DNA from: Nostoc sp. PCC 7107
GTDB lineage: Bacteria > Cyanobacteriota > Cyanobacteriia > Cyanobacteriales > Nostocaceae
Direction of reading: 5' to 3'
Length of the DNA stretch: 64,000 nt
NCBI RefSeq assembly: GCF_000316625.1
Contig: NC_019676.1
Coordinates: 2,202,501-2,266,500, forward strand
The notes below the pieces were generated by a model. It was not told where the DNA came from. It was given only the letters and a program-made list of their open reading frames with translations, and did no database searches. Each line of letters starts with the position of its first letter. Position 1 is the first letter of the stretch. This document shows positions 43,474 through 53,456 of this stretch, one piece after another. A program made the position numbers and the translations under genes.

Positions 43474-45171
43474 TTACTTCGCATATCGACGCGGAGTATA
43501 AACTGAGATGCTACCATCACTACGTTGAATAGTTTTAGTTTGGCTAGAACCAACAATAATCACCGTTCGCATATCGGCGACATCTGGTGTTAACTGGTCA
43601 AGATTAATCACCTTAACCGTTTGTCCTGGTCTGCCCAGATTTTTACCTAATACTACGGGAGTTTCTGGTGGGCGATACCGCAGTAATATATCTCTGGTGG
43701 CTGCAAGTTGCCAAGTACGCTCTTTGGAAACAGGGTTGTAAAATGCGATCGCAAAATCTGCTTCAGCCGCCGCCGCAATTCGTTGTTCAATAATTGACCA
43801 AGGCTTCAAAATATCTGACAGTGAAATCGCGCAGAAGTCATGCCCCAAGGGTGCGCCAACCGACGCGGCTGCTGCTTGCATGGCAGAGATTCCTGGCGCA
43901 ACGTAAATTTCGATACTGTCCCATTCTGGTTGAGGATGACGGTCAAGGACTTCAAACACAGCCGCTGCCATTGCATATATCCCCGGATCACCAGAAGAAA
44001 CCACCGCGACATATTTACCTGTGGCGGCTAAATCCAGCGCCATTGTCGCCCGTGCAATTTCTTCACGGTTATCAGATTCATGGCGTTGTTTGCCATCAGC
44101 CAAAGCACCAACTAAATCGAGGTATGTTTTGTAACCTACAAGGTCAGTTGCAGCTTTGAGAATTTCCTTGACTTCTGGAGACATCCAAGATGCAGAACCG
44201 GGGCCAGTGCCAATTATGGCTAATTTACCACGCGGTTGACCAATGGTGTTGGGGTCAATTGGTTGGGGTGCGATCGCTAGTGCTATTTCAGTAGATGCAG
44301 TAGCAATTAGTTTACCAGATGAACCAGTTGCTTCCAGAGCGATCGCTTGTGCAGAGATATTACCTTGGGTAAAAAAGCGAGTAACGACACCAAAAGCATC
44401 AGCCATAGCATGAATTGACGGATTAGCTGCAATACTAATAGGGGCAAATATTCCAGCTACAGAGGCAGGTGCAAGTTTAGCATCTACGAGTATTTGCTCA
44501 ACTCTAGTTAAATTAATAGAAGGATGAGTAATGGCGATCGCTATAGTTTTGGGATGGTAAACCAGACAATTAGCGGTAGAGTGTACTAAACTTTCTGTAA
44601 CTCGAATTGTCAATTTTCCGTGAGTATCAATGGGTAATTGACTATTACTCAACCAAGGTGCAGTTCCTTCCAATTTTACCTGCGCCCCCGCTAACAAATC
44701 TGAAATAAAAGTTTTAGCATCATCTGAGTTGGCTAAATGATAGCCAGCAGGAGGCGATAACAACGCTGTCCGAAAACGAATATCCCCCGTAGTTGTAATC
44801 GCTGCTTTCACTTCCAACACCTCAGCAATGCGGCGTGCTAAATCATTGACTCCACTCAACCCACCCAATAAAGGCACTACCGCACTACCATCTTCCGCCA
44901 CAGCCAACACGGGCGGTTCTTGACGCTTATCAGAAATCAAAGAAGCTAAGGTTCTAATCAGAATACCAGCAGCACAAATGCCAATTACGGGTGTTCCCGC
45001 AGCAAACAACTCCCGCAACGTCTCGCCAAAATTGCTAAAACTAACATCAACTCCAGAAGTGCGTCCTGCCAAACCATATAATCTTGCTCCTGGCAAGATA
45101 CTCATAATTTTACGGGCTATGACCACACTATTTTGACCCAACACTACAACCGCAGGTACAACCTTGATCAT
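43474..45171 (-). CDS. cobJ: CbiG-CobJ fusion: cobalt-precorrin 5A hydrolase / precorrin-3B C17-methyltransferase
   Basis: 565 aa, two enzymes of cobalamin (B12) ring synthesis in one chain. The first about 300 residues are CbiG-like: IMSILPGARLYGLAGRTSGVD at the start, GICAAGILIRTLASLISDKR, and PPVLAVAEDGSAVVPLLGG. The C-terminal 250 residues are a SAM-dependent tetrapyrrole methylase: GKLAIIGTGPGSASWMSPEV (from about 313), ALVGYKTYLDL-like DLVGYKTYLDLVG, VSSGDPGIYAMAA, GISAMQAAAASVGAPLGHDF, ISLSDILKPW, AIAFYNPVSKERTWQL. The fusion is usual in cyanobacteria. No B12 riboswitch is visible upstream; a long dispersed palindrome is. It stands alone, away from other cob genes. Confidence 0.95.
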   Translation of the reverse strand: MIKVVPAVVVLGQNSVVIARKIMSILPGARLYGLAGRTSGVDVSFSNFGETLRELFAAGTPVIGICAAGILIRTLASLISDKRQEPPVLAVAEDGSAVVPLLGGLSGVNDLARRIAEVLEVKAAITTTGDIRFRTALLSPPAGYHLANSDDAKTFISDLLAGAQVKLEGTAPWLSNSQLPIDTHGKLTIRVTESLVHSTANCLVYHPKTIAIAITHPSINLTRVEQILVDAKLAPASVAGIFAPISIAANPSIHAMADAFGVVTRFFTQGNISAQAIALEATGSSGKLIATASTEIALAIAPQPIDPNTIGQPRGKLAIIGTGPGSASWMSPEVKEILKAATDLVGYKTYLDLVGALADGKQRHESDNREEIARATMALDLAATGKYVAVVSSGDPGIYAMAAAVFEVLDRHPQPEWDSIEIYVAPGISAMQAAAASVGAPLGHDFCAISLSDILKPWSIIEQRIAAAAEADFAIAFYNPVSKERTWQLAATRDILLRYRPPETPVVLGKNLGRPGQTVKVINLDQLTPDVADMRTVIIVGSSQTKTIQRSDGSISVYTPRRYAK

Positions 45172-45214
45172 GAGACTTCTGGAATTTGAGTAGATATCGT
45201 GCAGAGTTTATAGT

Positions 45215-45256
45215 ATAAGTCTTGTAGAGACTTTGTAACGTCTCTACAAGACTTAT
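45215..45256. repeat. 17-bp perfect palindrome (GTCTTGTAGAGAC stem)
   Basis: ATAAGTCTTGTAGAGAC (45215-45231) pairs exactly with its complement at 45240-45256 with an eight-base loop. The GTAGAGAC/GTCTCTAC core also forms the hairpin at 22871-22899. It lies between the end of the metalloprotease gene (45320) and the start of cobJ. It may terminate the protease transcript, but no T run follows. Confidence 0.75.
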
Positions 45257-45319
45257 AATTGGAATTCCCTCAGTCTGAGTAATTTTCAATTCACAATAGT
45301 CTGGCGAGATTCTCTCAAT

Positions 45320-48300
45320 CTAGACAATCAAACTAAAATCACTACCAGTGAGAGTAATACTACTATTTCCTAAGCGAGCAAACTCAAACACTGTTCCTGT
45401 ACCCAAAACATTACCATCTTGGTTATAGAATAAGCTACCAGTACTTTGGCTATAAACAATCCGCTTACTACTAGCGTTGACAAACTGATCATCAGTAACA
45501 ACCGCAAAGTCAGTTAAAGTTTGTCCTGCACTATTAGTAATAGCTTTGAAGGTACTTTTACTTAGCACAATCTGATCTTGTCCGCCTTCAAAGTCGGTGA
45601 TATGGTCAATGCCTAAGTTGGTACTAAAGACACCATCCGCTTGGAACAAATATTTATCCTTACCAACTCCTCCAGTGAGGATATCATCATCTAGACCTCC
45701 CCAAAGAGTGTCATCCCCAGCTAACCCTTGTAATTGGTCATTGCCGTTACCGCCAGTCAAAATGTTATTCAGTGCATTACCTGTGATAGCATCATTTCCT
45801 ATGCCACCTGTAGCGTTTTCGATGACGTTGTTAGCCGAGAAAATCAGGTTGAGATTGTTATTAACTGTTTGTGTTGTAGTGATACCTAGATTTAGATTGC
45901 TGGAAATAGTAGTGCCGCGAAAGTCAATTGTATCAATTCCGCCTGTAGTCGTTTCTACAATCCTATCAGTGCCTAAAGGAGTAATGGCTGACAATAAGTA
46001 GGTATCATTTCCATCTTCACCAGTCAGCGTATTATTGCCACTATTACCTGTGAGAATATTATTGCCTGCATTTCCTGTACCGTTGATTGCGGCTGTTCCT
46101 GTGAGGGTGAGGTTTTCGACGTTAGTAGGTAGGTTTGTAGTAACGGAGGTAACGAGAGTATCGGTAATAGTTGTAGTAACGCTTGTGGTCGTACTTAGCG
46201 TGGCATTAGTAGGAGATTTCAAACTTAAAATGAAGCTCTCATCTGCTTCATTCAGGGAATCATTGAGAATCGGAATATTGATTACTTGACTAGTCACACC
46301 TGGGTTGAACGTCAAAGTCCCTGCGGTGGCTGTATAGTCTGAGCCTGCTGTAGCTGAAGCATTAACAGTTGAATAATAAACGGTAATAGTTTGGCTACTT
46401 GCATTCGAGAGTGTGACAAGATAAGTCACATTTTGAGGATTAGTGTTGCCTTCGATAATAGTCTGACTAGAACTGAGATTAATCGTCGGTCGTAAATCAT
46501 CATTAACTATGCTTCTTGTTATACCAGTTGTTGTGCCAATTTTGTAACCACTACCAGCAGCTAGAGTTAACGTCACGTTTTCATTAGTTTCAAAAGTGGT
46601 GTCTGCTGTTGGGTCAATGTTGAGTGTGGCTGTACTTGCACCAGCAGCAAAGGTAATTGTCCCATTTGTAGCTGTGAAACTCGCAGCACCTAATTGGCTA
46701 TAGTCACTGTTAAATGTAGCTGTGCCACTAACACCATAGTTAACTGTTAAGGCGTTAATATTGCTACCACTTCTGGTAAAGGTGTAAATTAAATTGCTGC
46801 TACCATCTTCGTTGACGCTACTTGATGATACAGAAAGGGTGATTGTTGGTAAATCATCATTGACGATGGTTGCTGTTACTGCGGTTGTTGTGCCAATTGT
46901 ATAACCACTGCCATTAGCCAGAGTTAAAACCACAGTTTCATTAGTTTCAAAAGTGGTGTCTGCTGTTGGGTCAATGGTGAGTGTGGCTGTACTTGCACCA
47001 GCCGCGAAGGTAATTGTGCCGGTTGTAGCCGTGAAACTAGTAGCACCCAGTTGGCGGTAGTCGCTGTTAAAGGTAGCTGTGCCACCAACACTATAGTTAA
47101 CCTTTAATGTATTGGTGGTGCTACCGCTTCTAGTGAAGGTGTAAATTAAATTGCTGCTGCCATCTTCGTCGACACTAGTAGATGATAAGGCAAGACTGAC
47201 GGTTGGATTACTGGGAATAGTACTACTACTGACAATACTGCCACTGATAAAATACTGTCCCAAACTGCCGTAATCAGTGTAGCCAGTAGAAAGTATATCT
47301 CCTTTGCCAACACCATCAATCGCTAAATAATAAGTGCCTGCCGTGACAGTTGTGGCGATCGCCGCAGATAATAAATCAGTAGGATTAGATGATGCAATTA
47401 AAGTCCCCGCAGAATTATATAGCTTTGCCAATATATCTAGGTTGGGGCCACGACTAAAGGGATCGACTGTCAAGTTAATCGCTCCCGCACCTGTGACAAA
47501 ACTATAAAAATCAACATCTGTGTTGCGCTCAATAATGCCACTACCAGTTACAGATGTACCAGAAATTGCCAGTGACTTTGCTGTAGTAATTGTATTCCCA
47601 GCATCATCGGTACGGTAGCTAAAACCATTGTAAGTTGTAATAATTTGCAAATCATCTTCTGTATTGTTAGCAGAGGCATACTCACCTTTACTCCACTGGG
47701 TTAAGTTCTGGTAGTAGCCAGCCCCCATAATTCCTGCCCAGCCAGTAACCCCGCTACCGTGTCCATTGTAGTATCCTTCTGCTGGGTTAATTCGTCCATC
47801 ATGGCTGAGTCCCAAAGTATGACCGACTTCATGAGATATAGCTTCAGCTGTATATTTTTCGCTATTTTGCAGGTTTTTACTAAATACATAGGCAGGAGTA
47901 TCATTATTCCAGTTAAATGAATCAAGGTAAGCAACTCCTCCGGCTCCATCGCCGAGCAAATCGTAACTGCTACCACCAACCACAACACGCACACCCCAGC
48001 GAGTATCGGTAGAACCACTCCTAATCAAGTCGTTGATATCTGTGGGAGCTTGGGTTGTGATGTTCACATTAAACGGGCTGAAATCCTCGGCAACACGTTG
48101 CCAAATATACTGGATTCTTTCCAGTTCAGCCGAACTAAAGGATGCTGTATTGCCATCAAAATCGAAAGCTGGAGTGACAATGTTAGCCCCACTTTTAAAA
48201 TCTGTATTCCAGTAAGTCCCAGAGGTCGTATGTCCGTTGAAATCTAAATAAATTGTCTGGTTAGCGCCTGCTAAACTATTGAGGGAAAAAGTCTTAGATA

Positions 48301-48886
48301 AATCCAAAGTAGCTGATGCAGTTTGAGGTAACTGTGACGTTTGAGCGCTGACTAGATTGAAATTGACTGGAGCCAGCATACAGGAAGAACAACTACACCT
48401 TTGAGCATGTGCTTTACTACTTTGAAGAGCCTGAATCAGAGTAGGTTGCAGTATAGATGTGGGTGCTGGTGCTGGGTTGGTTGAGCTATTACTAAGGACT
48501 AAATCAGCAAAAATTGCTCCTTTGTCCCCAGAGATGTTTGTTGGTTGAATTACACCATGAATAAAATTGCCGATTTCTTTTAATAGAACAGCTTTGATTG
48601 CTGTTGGTGTGGCTGTAGCAATCAAACTATCTAACAGATAAATTTTATTACTACTACTGACATAACCTGTATGAGTATCTTCAAAAATGCTATTACTAAT
48701 AATTTCGATTTTTGGAAATTGACTAAAATCTCCAGATTGCCATTGAGAATGTAACTTAGCTGCAACGGTGTGGTCATATTCTGTCCCAAAGACAGTGTCA
48801 AATAAATTCCAAAAGTTTTTTAAACCAGAAAAATTGCTGAGTTGGTTGTATATTAGCGAACCAGTTAGATTGAGAGTATTACTCAT
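45320..48886 (-). CDS. Secreted zinc metalloprotease with PPC, Calx-beta and RTX repeats
   Basis: 1188 aa. Order: N-terminal segment with a degenerate zinc-helix-like sequence (LLKEIGNFIHG, about 101-111) and a Cys cluster RCSCSSCM (Cys164, 166, 169); a metzincin-like protease domain with HEVGHTLGLSHD (zinc ligands His352, His356, His362, catalytic Glu353), followed by GIMGAGYYQNLTQWSKGEY with the Met turn; a pre-peptidase PPC-type beta domain; three Calx-beta domains (the first two nearly identical); and RTX nonapeptides (GNNTLTGEDGNDTYLL, GDDTLWGGLDDDILTGG) ending in a type I secretion tail. There is no N-terminal signal peptide, as expected for a type I substrate. The target protein is not known. 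No secretion genes are adjacent. Confidence 0.92.
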   Translation of the reverse strand: MSNTLNLTGSLIYNQLSNFSGLKNFWNLFDTVFGTEYDHTVAAKLHSQWQSGDFSQFPKIEIISNSIFEDTHTGYVSSSNKIYLLDSLIATATPTAIKAVLLKEIGNFIHGVIQPTNISGDKGAIFADLVLSNSSTNPAPAPTSILQPTLIQALQSSKAHAQRCSCSSCMLAPVNFNLVSAQTSQLPQTASATLDLSKTFSLNSLAGANQTIYLDFNGHTTSGTYWNTDFKSGANIVTPAFDFDGNTASFSSAELERIQYIWQRVAEDFSPFNVNITTQAPTDINDLIRSGSTDTRWGVRVVVGGSSYDLLGDGAGGVAYLDSFNWNNDTPAYVFSKNLQNSEKYTAEAISHEVGHTLGLSHDGRINPAEGYYNGHGSGVTGWAGIMGAGYYQNLTQWSKGEYASANNTEDDLQIITTYNGFSYRTDDAGNTITTAKSLAISGTSVTGSGIIERNTDVDFYSFVTGAGAINLTVDPFSRGPNLDILAKLYNSAGTLIASSNPTDLLSAAIATTVTAGTYYLAIDGVGKGDILSTGYTDYGSLGQYFISGSIVSSSTIPSNPTVSLALSSTSVDEDGSSNLIYTFTRSGSTTNTLKVNYSVGGTATFNSDYRQLGATSFTATTGTITFAAGASTATLTIDPTADTTFETNETVVLTLANGSGYTIGTTTAVTATIVNDDLPTITLSVSSSSVNEDGSSNLIYTFTRSGSNINALTVNYGVSGTATFNSDYSQLGAASFTATNGTITFAAGASTATLNIDPTADTTFETNENVTLTLAAGSGYKIGTTTGITRSIVNDDLRPTINLSSSQTIIEGNTNPQNVTYLVTLSNASSQTITVYYSTVNASATAGSDYTATAGTLTFNPGVTSQVINIPILNDSLNEADESFILSLKSPTNATLSTTTSVTTTITDTLVTSVTTNLPTNVENLTLTGTAAINGTGNAGNNILTGNSGNNTLTGEDGNDTYLLSAITPLGTDRIVETTTGGIDTIDFRGTTISSNLNLGITTTQTVNNNLNLIFSANNVIENATGGIGNDAITGNALNNILTGGNGNDQLQGLAGDDTLWGGLDDDILTGGVGKDKYLFQADGVFSTNLGIDHITDFEGGQDQIVLSKSTFKAITNSAGQTLTDFAVVTDDQFVNASSKRIVYSQSTGSLFYNQDGNVLGTGTVFEFARLGNSSITLTGSDFSLIV
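46490..47200. repeat. Near-identical tandem copies coding Calx-beta domains 1 and 2
   Basis: Two consecutive blocks of about 350 bases (around 46506-46855 and 46856-47205) share long identical stretches such as the codons for FAAGASTATL and PTADTTFETNE. The blocks are separated by the codons for IVNDDLP. This is either a recent duplication or gene conversion. The third Calx-beta domain upstream in the coding order is diverged. Confidence 0.75.
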
Positions 48887-49505
48887 AAAATTAAGATCTA
48901 CGCAACTATCACAAGCGATAGTAAAGTTAGGTTTGACTATTGCTTGTCAAAGTTGCGTGAGTCTGTCCCAAGTGATTGAGCGATCGCATCTATCACTAAA
49001 CTATTCTTGGTTATACAATTACAAAAATAATACGAACAAAGAAGAAAATGTATTCAAAAACATGGATGTTATTCGCTACATTTTAATACTGTTTAAGCCT
49101 GTTTACCTGAGTTTATCTACTATTATTTTTAATCTCAATAGGAGATAGTAATGTAGTTTATTTACTGAAGAATTTAAATAATTTTACGTAACTCAAAAAA
49201 ACTAATCTTAAAAATTTAACTAAAAGCAATTTACTTAATTACTTTCAACTACTCATTGCATGAAATCAGAACACAATTTTGCAACAAGTGAGTCAGTAGA
49301 AAAAACTAGAATATGCGAAAACACGGGTACATTTAGGCAGTTTATCGCCAAGTGGCTTTAGGTGTTGTGAAATTTATCAGTGATTCAGCGGATATGACAT
49401 AAATTTTTCATTTAGCTGACTGCATAATTACTTCACCCAGGCACTTAGTCTAGACAAATACGTCACTGATTAATCATCCTTGCTGGTTAATATTAAAAGG
49501 AAAGT
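48887..49505. other. Spacer between divergent metalloprotease and small secreted protein genes
   Basis: About 620 bases, AT-rich. The 126-codon plus-strand frame at 48768-49148 overlaps the start of the metalloprotease gene and has no protein-like features. No strong repeat was recognised. It serves as promoter region for both genes. Confidence 0.55.
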
Positions 49506-49895
49506 ATGAAAAAAGCAATTATTACTAAAACACTGATTACATTCGTTAGTTTGTTCGCTTTATTTGCTCCTAGCCAAGCATCTGCTCAACTAGTACCACA
49601 GCCTTGGGTTTCTGTTGGTGGCAAAGATGGTGATACAACTTATGCAGTGGGCGCTAGAGCTTTAAATTTGGGTGTGGAAGTGGGAAATGGCCCTGACGGA
49701 GCTACGGGTGTAGATGTGTTAAAGTTTATCAATTTACCAGTTATTTCTCCCTATGTAGGAGTGGGATTATATTCCCAAGATAAAGGTGTGGCTGTTTCTG
49801 GTGGTGTTCAGGTAGGTGCTACAAAACACATCTTTGTAGGTGCGGGGTATAATTCTGTCAGAGGCTTTAATGGACAATTAGGAATTAGATTTTAA
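49506..49895 (+). CDS. Small secreted, probably outer-membrane beta-barrel-like protein
   Basis: 129 aa with a clean signal peptide (TLITFVSLFALFAPSQASA, cleavage about residue 27), AAAGG-type ribosome binding site before the ATG. The mature 100 residues are Gly/Val-rich with alternating hydrophobic residues (VSVGGKDGDTTYAVGARALN, then VGVGLYSQDKGVAVSGGVQV), and the last residue is Phe, as in outer-membrane beta-barrels. The small size would allow about six to eight strands. No family is recognised. A hairpin follows it. Confidence 0.82.
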   Translation: MKKAIITKTLITFVSLFALFAPSQASAQLVPQPWVSVGGKDGDTTYAVGARALNLGVEVGNGPDGATGVDVLKFINLPVISPYVGVGLYSQDKGVAVSGGVQVGATKHIFVGAGYNSVRGFNGQLGIRF

Positions 49896-49914
49896 TTGTG
49901 TTATGTAAGATTGG

Positions 49915-49951
49915 GCATTTTCTCGTAAAATCCTAATATAGTAGAAAATGC
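49915..49951 (+). terminator. Possible hairpin after the small secreted protein gene
   Basis: GCATTTTCT (49915-49923) pairs with AGAAAATGC (49943-49951) around a loop of 19 bases. It starts about 20 bases after the stop. There is no strong T run. The rest of the spacer to 50352 holds no gene. Confidence 0.5.
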
Positions 49952-50352
49952 TTAGTAGATTAGCCGTAGACTTTAATTCTATGCTTTAATCAGCTGTTTT
50001 TTATTATTTAATCTATTTAATAGACATATAGCTTATAATTTCAAAATAATACTTTAATTATTTAAGCTTTTTGCGGTTAAGCCAGCAATTAGTTTACTTA
50101 GTTTTATGACTATTTTAAAATTTGATTAGGGCTGCGATCGCTAGACAAAATTTCCCTTCAATTCTACTATGATGCTCGGTAATTGGTTATAGTGCAATTT
50201 AATTTATGGTCAAATCTGACCCTGGTCAGTAGTAGTATGATTTATGGTTATTACTTTCAGTGATAGATACCCGCAGTACTTAATGACAAATTGCTGTACT
50301 TACACTATTTCCTCTCCACAATTCATTTTATTAATCTAACAGGTATCCCCTT

Positions 50353-52707
50353 ATGGAACAAGGGTTAAGATTACTCATCCAATTTGTATTAGAGTTTGCA
50401 CCTGTAGTTGTTAATCTAGTACAAAAGAGAACAGCAGACGGTATAACTACAACAAGTTATAAATTACCGCAAGCTATCGAAGAAATTATTGAATTTGTCA
50501 AAATTACCACTAATAGCAAAAGTTCCGAAGATGAATTTCAGCAAGAAAAACTTTGGCAACAGCAATTAGCAGTTTATCAACGAGAAACACAATTACAAAT
50601 CGCCCAGCAACAAAGAGATGTATCTCTCCAGTTACCAGAAGTTAATAAAGTTTTGGATAGCTGGCCTTTAAGATTGTATCCTTCGCAAATTTTAGAGACT
50701 CGGAATGCTCACAAAAATATCCCTCTGAAAATTTTTATCGCACCTCCTCAAATTAAGTTTGACCAATTTGATGGTAATCCTGAAGAAATTTCGGAAGTAG
50801 AAGGAATTTTAGCGGAAGGTTTGCGTGAATTTATTAATACTAATTATTCTCTGCATCATCCTATCAGACCAACAGAATTTTTAGCAGGTGCTTGGAATAG
50901 TAAAAGTTTTCATAGTGAATCGAGTATTAAAGCTTTGTTTATGCTGTTAAAAACAGAGCCGATTTTAATTTTAGAGTCAGACCATGATGGAGATTATTTA
51001 AATTTTCGGATTGCTTACTGGGGTTTAGGGCAAGAAAATTATTTTTATAAAACTATCTCTCGGCTACCATACAAAGAGATTTTACGAGGGTTTGCAAAAA
51101 GTCGGGCCTTAGAGTGGAAAAAAGTTAGAGATGAATTAGTCAATTTAGGAGAAGACTTAGAAGAAATTAATCAGTTAGGTGGCGATAATGTCCATAATTT
51201 AGCAATTTTAGAAAAGACAGAAAAATGGCAAGCGAAAGGAATTGATATCAGCAAACTATCGTTGAAATATCAAATAAATCAGCAAGATATTGCTAAGTTT
51301 TGCCAAGTATTAATTACCTGTCATTGTTTAGTTGCGGCTTGGGTAGCAGATGCTTATCACCTAGTGCATCATGATGTACCACCGTTATTACCAGAGTTAT
51401 TACCTAGTTTTCTCAAAGATAGGCTAGATTTGCCCGCAGTACAAGCAATGTCAGAAAATAATCTACTCCAGATATATGCCACAGGGTATCAACAAGTTTA
51501 TCAAGCTCTGGAAAAAGAGCGTAGATATTGGGTTCCAGAGTTGGCTTTACAATTAGCGCAGAGTTTATCACATTTACCCGATCGCTCTTGTGCGCAAGAA
51601 CAAGTAGATTATTCCATCAACACCTGGTTAGAATTACGTCAAGTTAAAACTCAGGAATTTCCTCATCCTCTAGAAGCAATGCTATCTGCCATCAAAATAG
51701 AAGATGAGGAATATTTTGATCAACTCAAAGAATATTTTATGGTAGTAGGTGATCGCCAAAGTATTGCATCCATAGAAAAAATCTTACAGGCGATCGCCAC
51801 CCTCAAAGACAAACGCACTCTCGAATCTCCCGAACTCATCCACACCTTAACAGGTCATTCTGGTAAAGTTGCATCTGTAGCCATTAGTCCTGATGGTGAG
51901 ACTGTCGTGAGTGGCTGTGCAGATCAAACAATTAATATCTGGAATTTGCAAACCGGCAAACAGATTAGAACTATCACCGGGAATTTAGGTGAAGTTTCAT
52001 CAGTGGCTATTAGTTCCGATGGGAATTTTCTGGCGGTGGGAAGTTGTCAACATCCCAAAAGCAATGTCACAGTTTGGCATTTAACCACTGGTCAGTTAAT
52101 CCACACCCTCTTAGGACATCAAAAACCAGTCAACGTTGTCGATATTAGTCCTGATGGGCAGATTCTCGCTAGTGGCAGTAATAAAATTAAAATTTGGAAT
52201 TTACATAAAGGCGATCGCATTTGTACACTTTGGCATTCTTCAGCTGTTCATGCCGTCGCCATCAGCCCTGATGGTAGCATTTTAGCTAGTGGTAGTTCCG
52301 ATAGCAAAATTAGGCTGTGGAACCCACGCACAGGTGATCTTCTACGTACACTTACAGGTCATACAGGCGAGATAAAATCAATCGCCATTAGTTCTGATGG
52401 ACAACTGCTATTTAGCGGTAGTGCGGATACAACTATTAAAATTTGGCATTTGCTTACAGGTAAACTTTTGCAGACTCTCAACGGTCACTCAGATGCAGTC
52501 AAATCAATCACTTTGAGTCCTGATGGACAACTGCTATTTAGTGGTAGTAGCGATCGCACAATTAATATTTGGCAGATTGCGACAAATGAAATCCTCTACA
52601 CACTCACCGGACATTCAGGAAGCGTAAATTCTCTCGCTCTCAATCCTGATGGTAAATTTTTAGTTAGTGGTAGTTCTGATCAAACAATCAAAATTTGGCA
52701 AGTTTAG
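50353..52707 (+). CDS. WD40 repeat protein with an uncharacterised N-terminal module
   Basis: 784 aa. Residues about 1-490 are a cyanobacterial module: an amphipathic start (LLIQFVLEFAPVVVNLVQKR), a coiled segment (EKLWQQQLAVYQRETQLQIA), then LPEVNKVLDSWPLRLYPSQI, LKIFIAPPQIKFDQFD, RPTEFLAGAWNSKSFHSESS, FRIAYWGLGQENYFYKTISR and VAAWVADAYHLVHHDVPPLL. I know this pattern from other cyanobacterial proteins but it has no named domain that I can cite. Residues 495-784 are seven WD40 repeats (ISPDG...SGSSD.TI.IW), enough for one closed propeller. No catalytic residue is recognised. No signal peptide. The propeller suggests a scaffold or sensor. Confidence 0.88.
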   Translation: MEQGLRLLIQFVLEFAPVVVNLVQKRTADGITTTSYKLPQAIEEIIEFVKITTNSKSSEDEFQQEKLWQQQLAVYQRETQLQIAQQQRDVSLQLPEVNKVLDSWPLRLYPSQILETRNAHKNIPLKIFIAPPQIKFDQFDGNPEEISEVEGILAEGLREFINTNYSLHHPIRPTEFLAGAWNSKSFHSESSIKALFMLLKTEPILILESDHDGDYLNFRIAYWGLGQENYFYKTISRLPYKEILRGFAKSRALEWKKVRDELVNLGEDLEEINQLGGDNVHNLAILEKTEKWQAKGIDISKLSLKYQINQQDIAKFCQVLITCHCLVAAWVADAYHLVHHDVPPLLPELLPSFLKDRLDLPAVQAMSENNLLQIYATGYQQVYQALEKERRYWVPELALQLAQSLSHLPDRSCAQEQVDYSINTWLELRQVKTQEFPHPLEAMLSAIKIEDEEYFDQLKEYFMVVGDRQSIASIEKILQAIATLKDKRTLESPELIHTLTGHSGKVASVAISPDGETVVSGCADQTINIWNLQTGKQIRTITGNLGEVSSVAISSDGNFLAVGSCQHPKSNVTVWHLTTGQLIHTLLGHQKPVNVVDISPDGQILASGSNKIKIWNLHKGDRICTLWHSSAVHAVAISPDGSILASGSSDSKIRLWNPRTGDLLRTLTGHTGEIKSIAISSDGQLLFSGSADTTIKIWHLLTGKLLQTLNGHSDAVKSITLSPDGQLLFSGSSDRTINIWQIATNEILYTLTGHSGSVNSLALNPDGKFLVSGSSDQTIKIWQV

Positions 52708-53456
52708 CAAATTGCTGAATATAAACTTGAATACCTGATTTGTGTAAGAAGCTAACTTTTATGATACTTACGTAGAATTACTGTGAATTTTAAAATTACA
52801 ATATTTGTTTTCTAATAAATTATTTAGACAAAATGAATTGCTGATTAAATATTGATTAAAACCCTTATTCAGTAAGGAATAAATATAAAACTACTTGTCT
52901 ATCATATACTTAAATATCTTTGCATAGGTATTGATTATAGCGATTTTATGAAGTTAAAGATTTGAATTAACATCTAGACCATTAAAATAAGCTGTGTCAA
53001 GATAAACTTCTAGCTGCGTATTCTTATCTTCGGAATTTTAGATGATAATTTTACAAGCTAGATTAAAAACTACTTGCGTTAAATTGCTGAAACAAAATCG
53101 AAATCTAGAGTTAATAATTTGTAGAAACTACACATTACTGATACCTTGTAGAACTTTTCCCCTTTGAATATACTCTGCCTACCGCTCAAGAGCTTATTGA
53201 AATAGAAATAGCTTTTTGCCTCTGCAAGATAGCCTATAGCTTCTAATTTGAAGCATACAGTTAGCTAATCAAACATTTTATCTGTAATTCACTTAGGATT
53301 GAAATATCACCAAATTATTAATTTAAAAATAGGAAAATGCTAATCTTCTAATTCTCGATTTCACAAGTTTCAACTTTGAAATTCCAGTTTTATCATTGAC
53401 ATCTTCTCCATCATATAATTTCGCATCTTTCGAGCAAATACGTATCTGTAATTATA
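52708..53456. other. 750-bp AT-rich spacer upstream of the A-T-R gene
   Basis: No coding frame looks real. Composition is AT-rich. Such a long upstream region suggests regulated expression of the adenylation-reductase gene, but I see no recognisable operator. Confidence 0.55.

Noticed and set aside
43794-44159. 121-codon plus-strand frame over the cbiG-cobJ gene
   Set aside because: Antisense shadow with no motif.
45172-45319. Possible B12 riboswitch upstream of cobJ
   Set aside because: No B12-box-like motif or multi-stem layout; only the dispersed 17-bp palindrome is present.
45597-46289. Two plus-strand frames (134 and 84 codons) inside the metalloprotease gene
   Set aside because: Shadows of the repetitive RTX/Calx-beta codons; Pro/Val-rich translation is an artefact of the repeats.
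48768-49148. 126-codon plus-strand frame overlapping the metalloprotease start
   Set aside because: Antisense to the N-terminus of the protease gene; composition random; no ribosome binding site.
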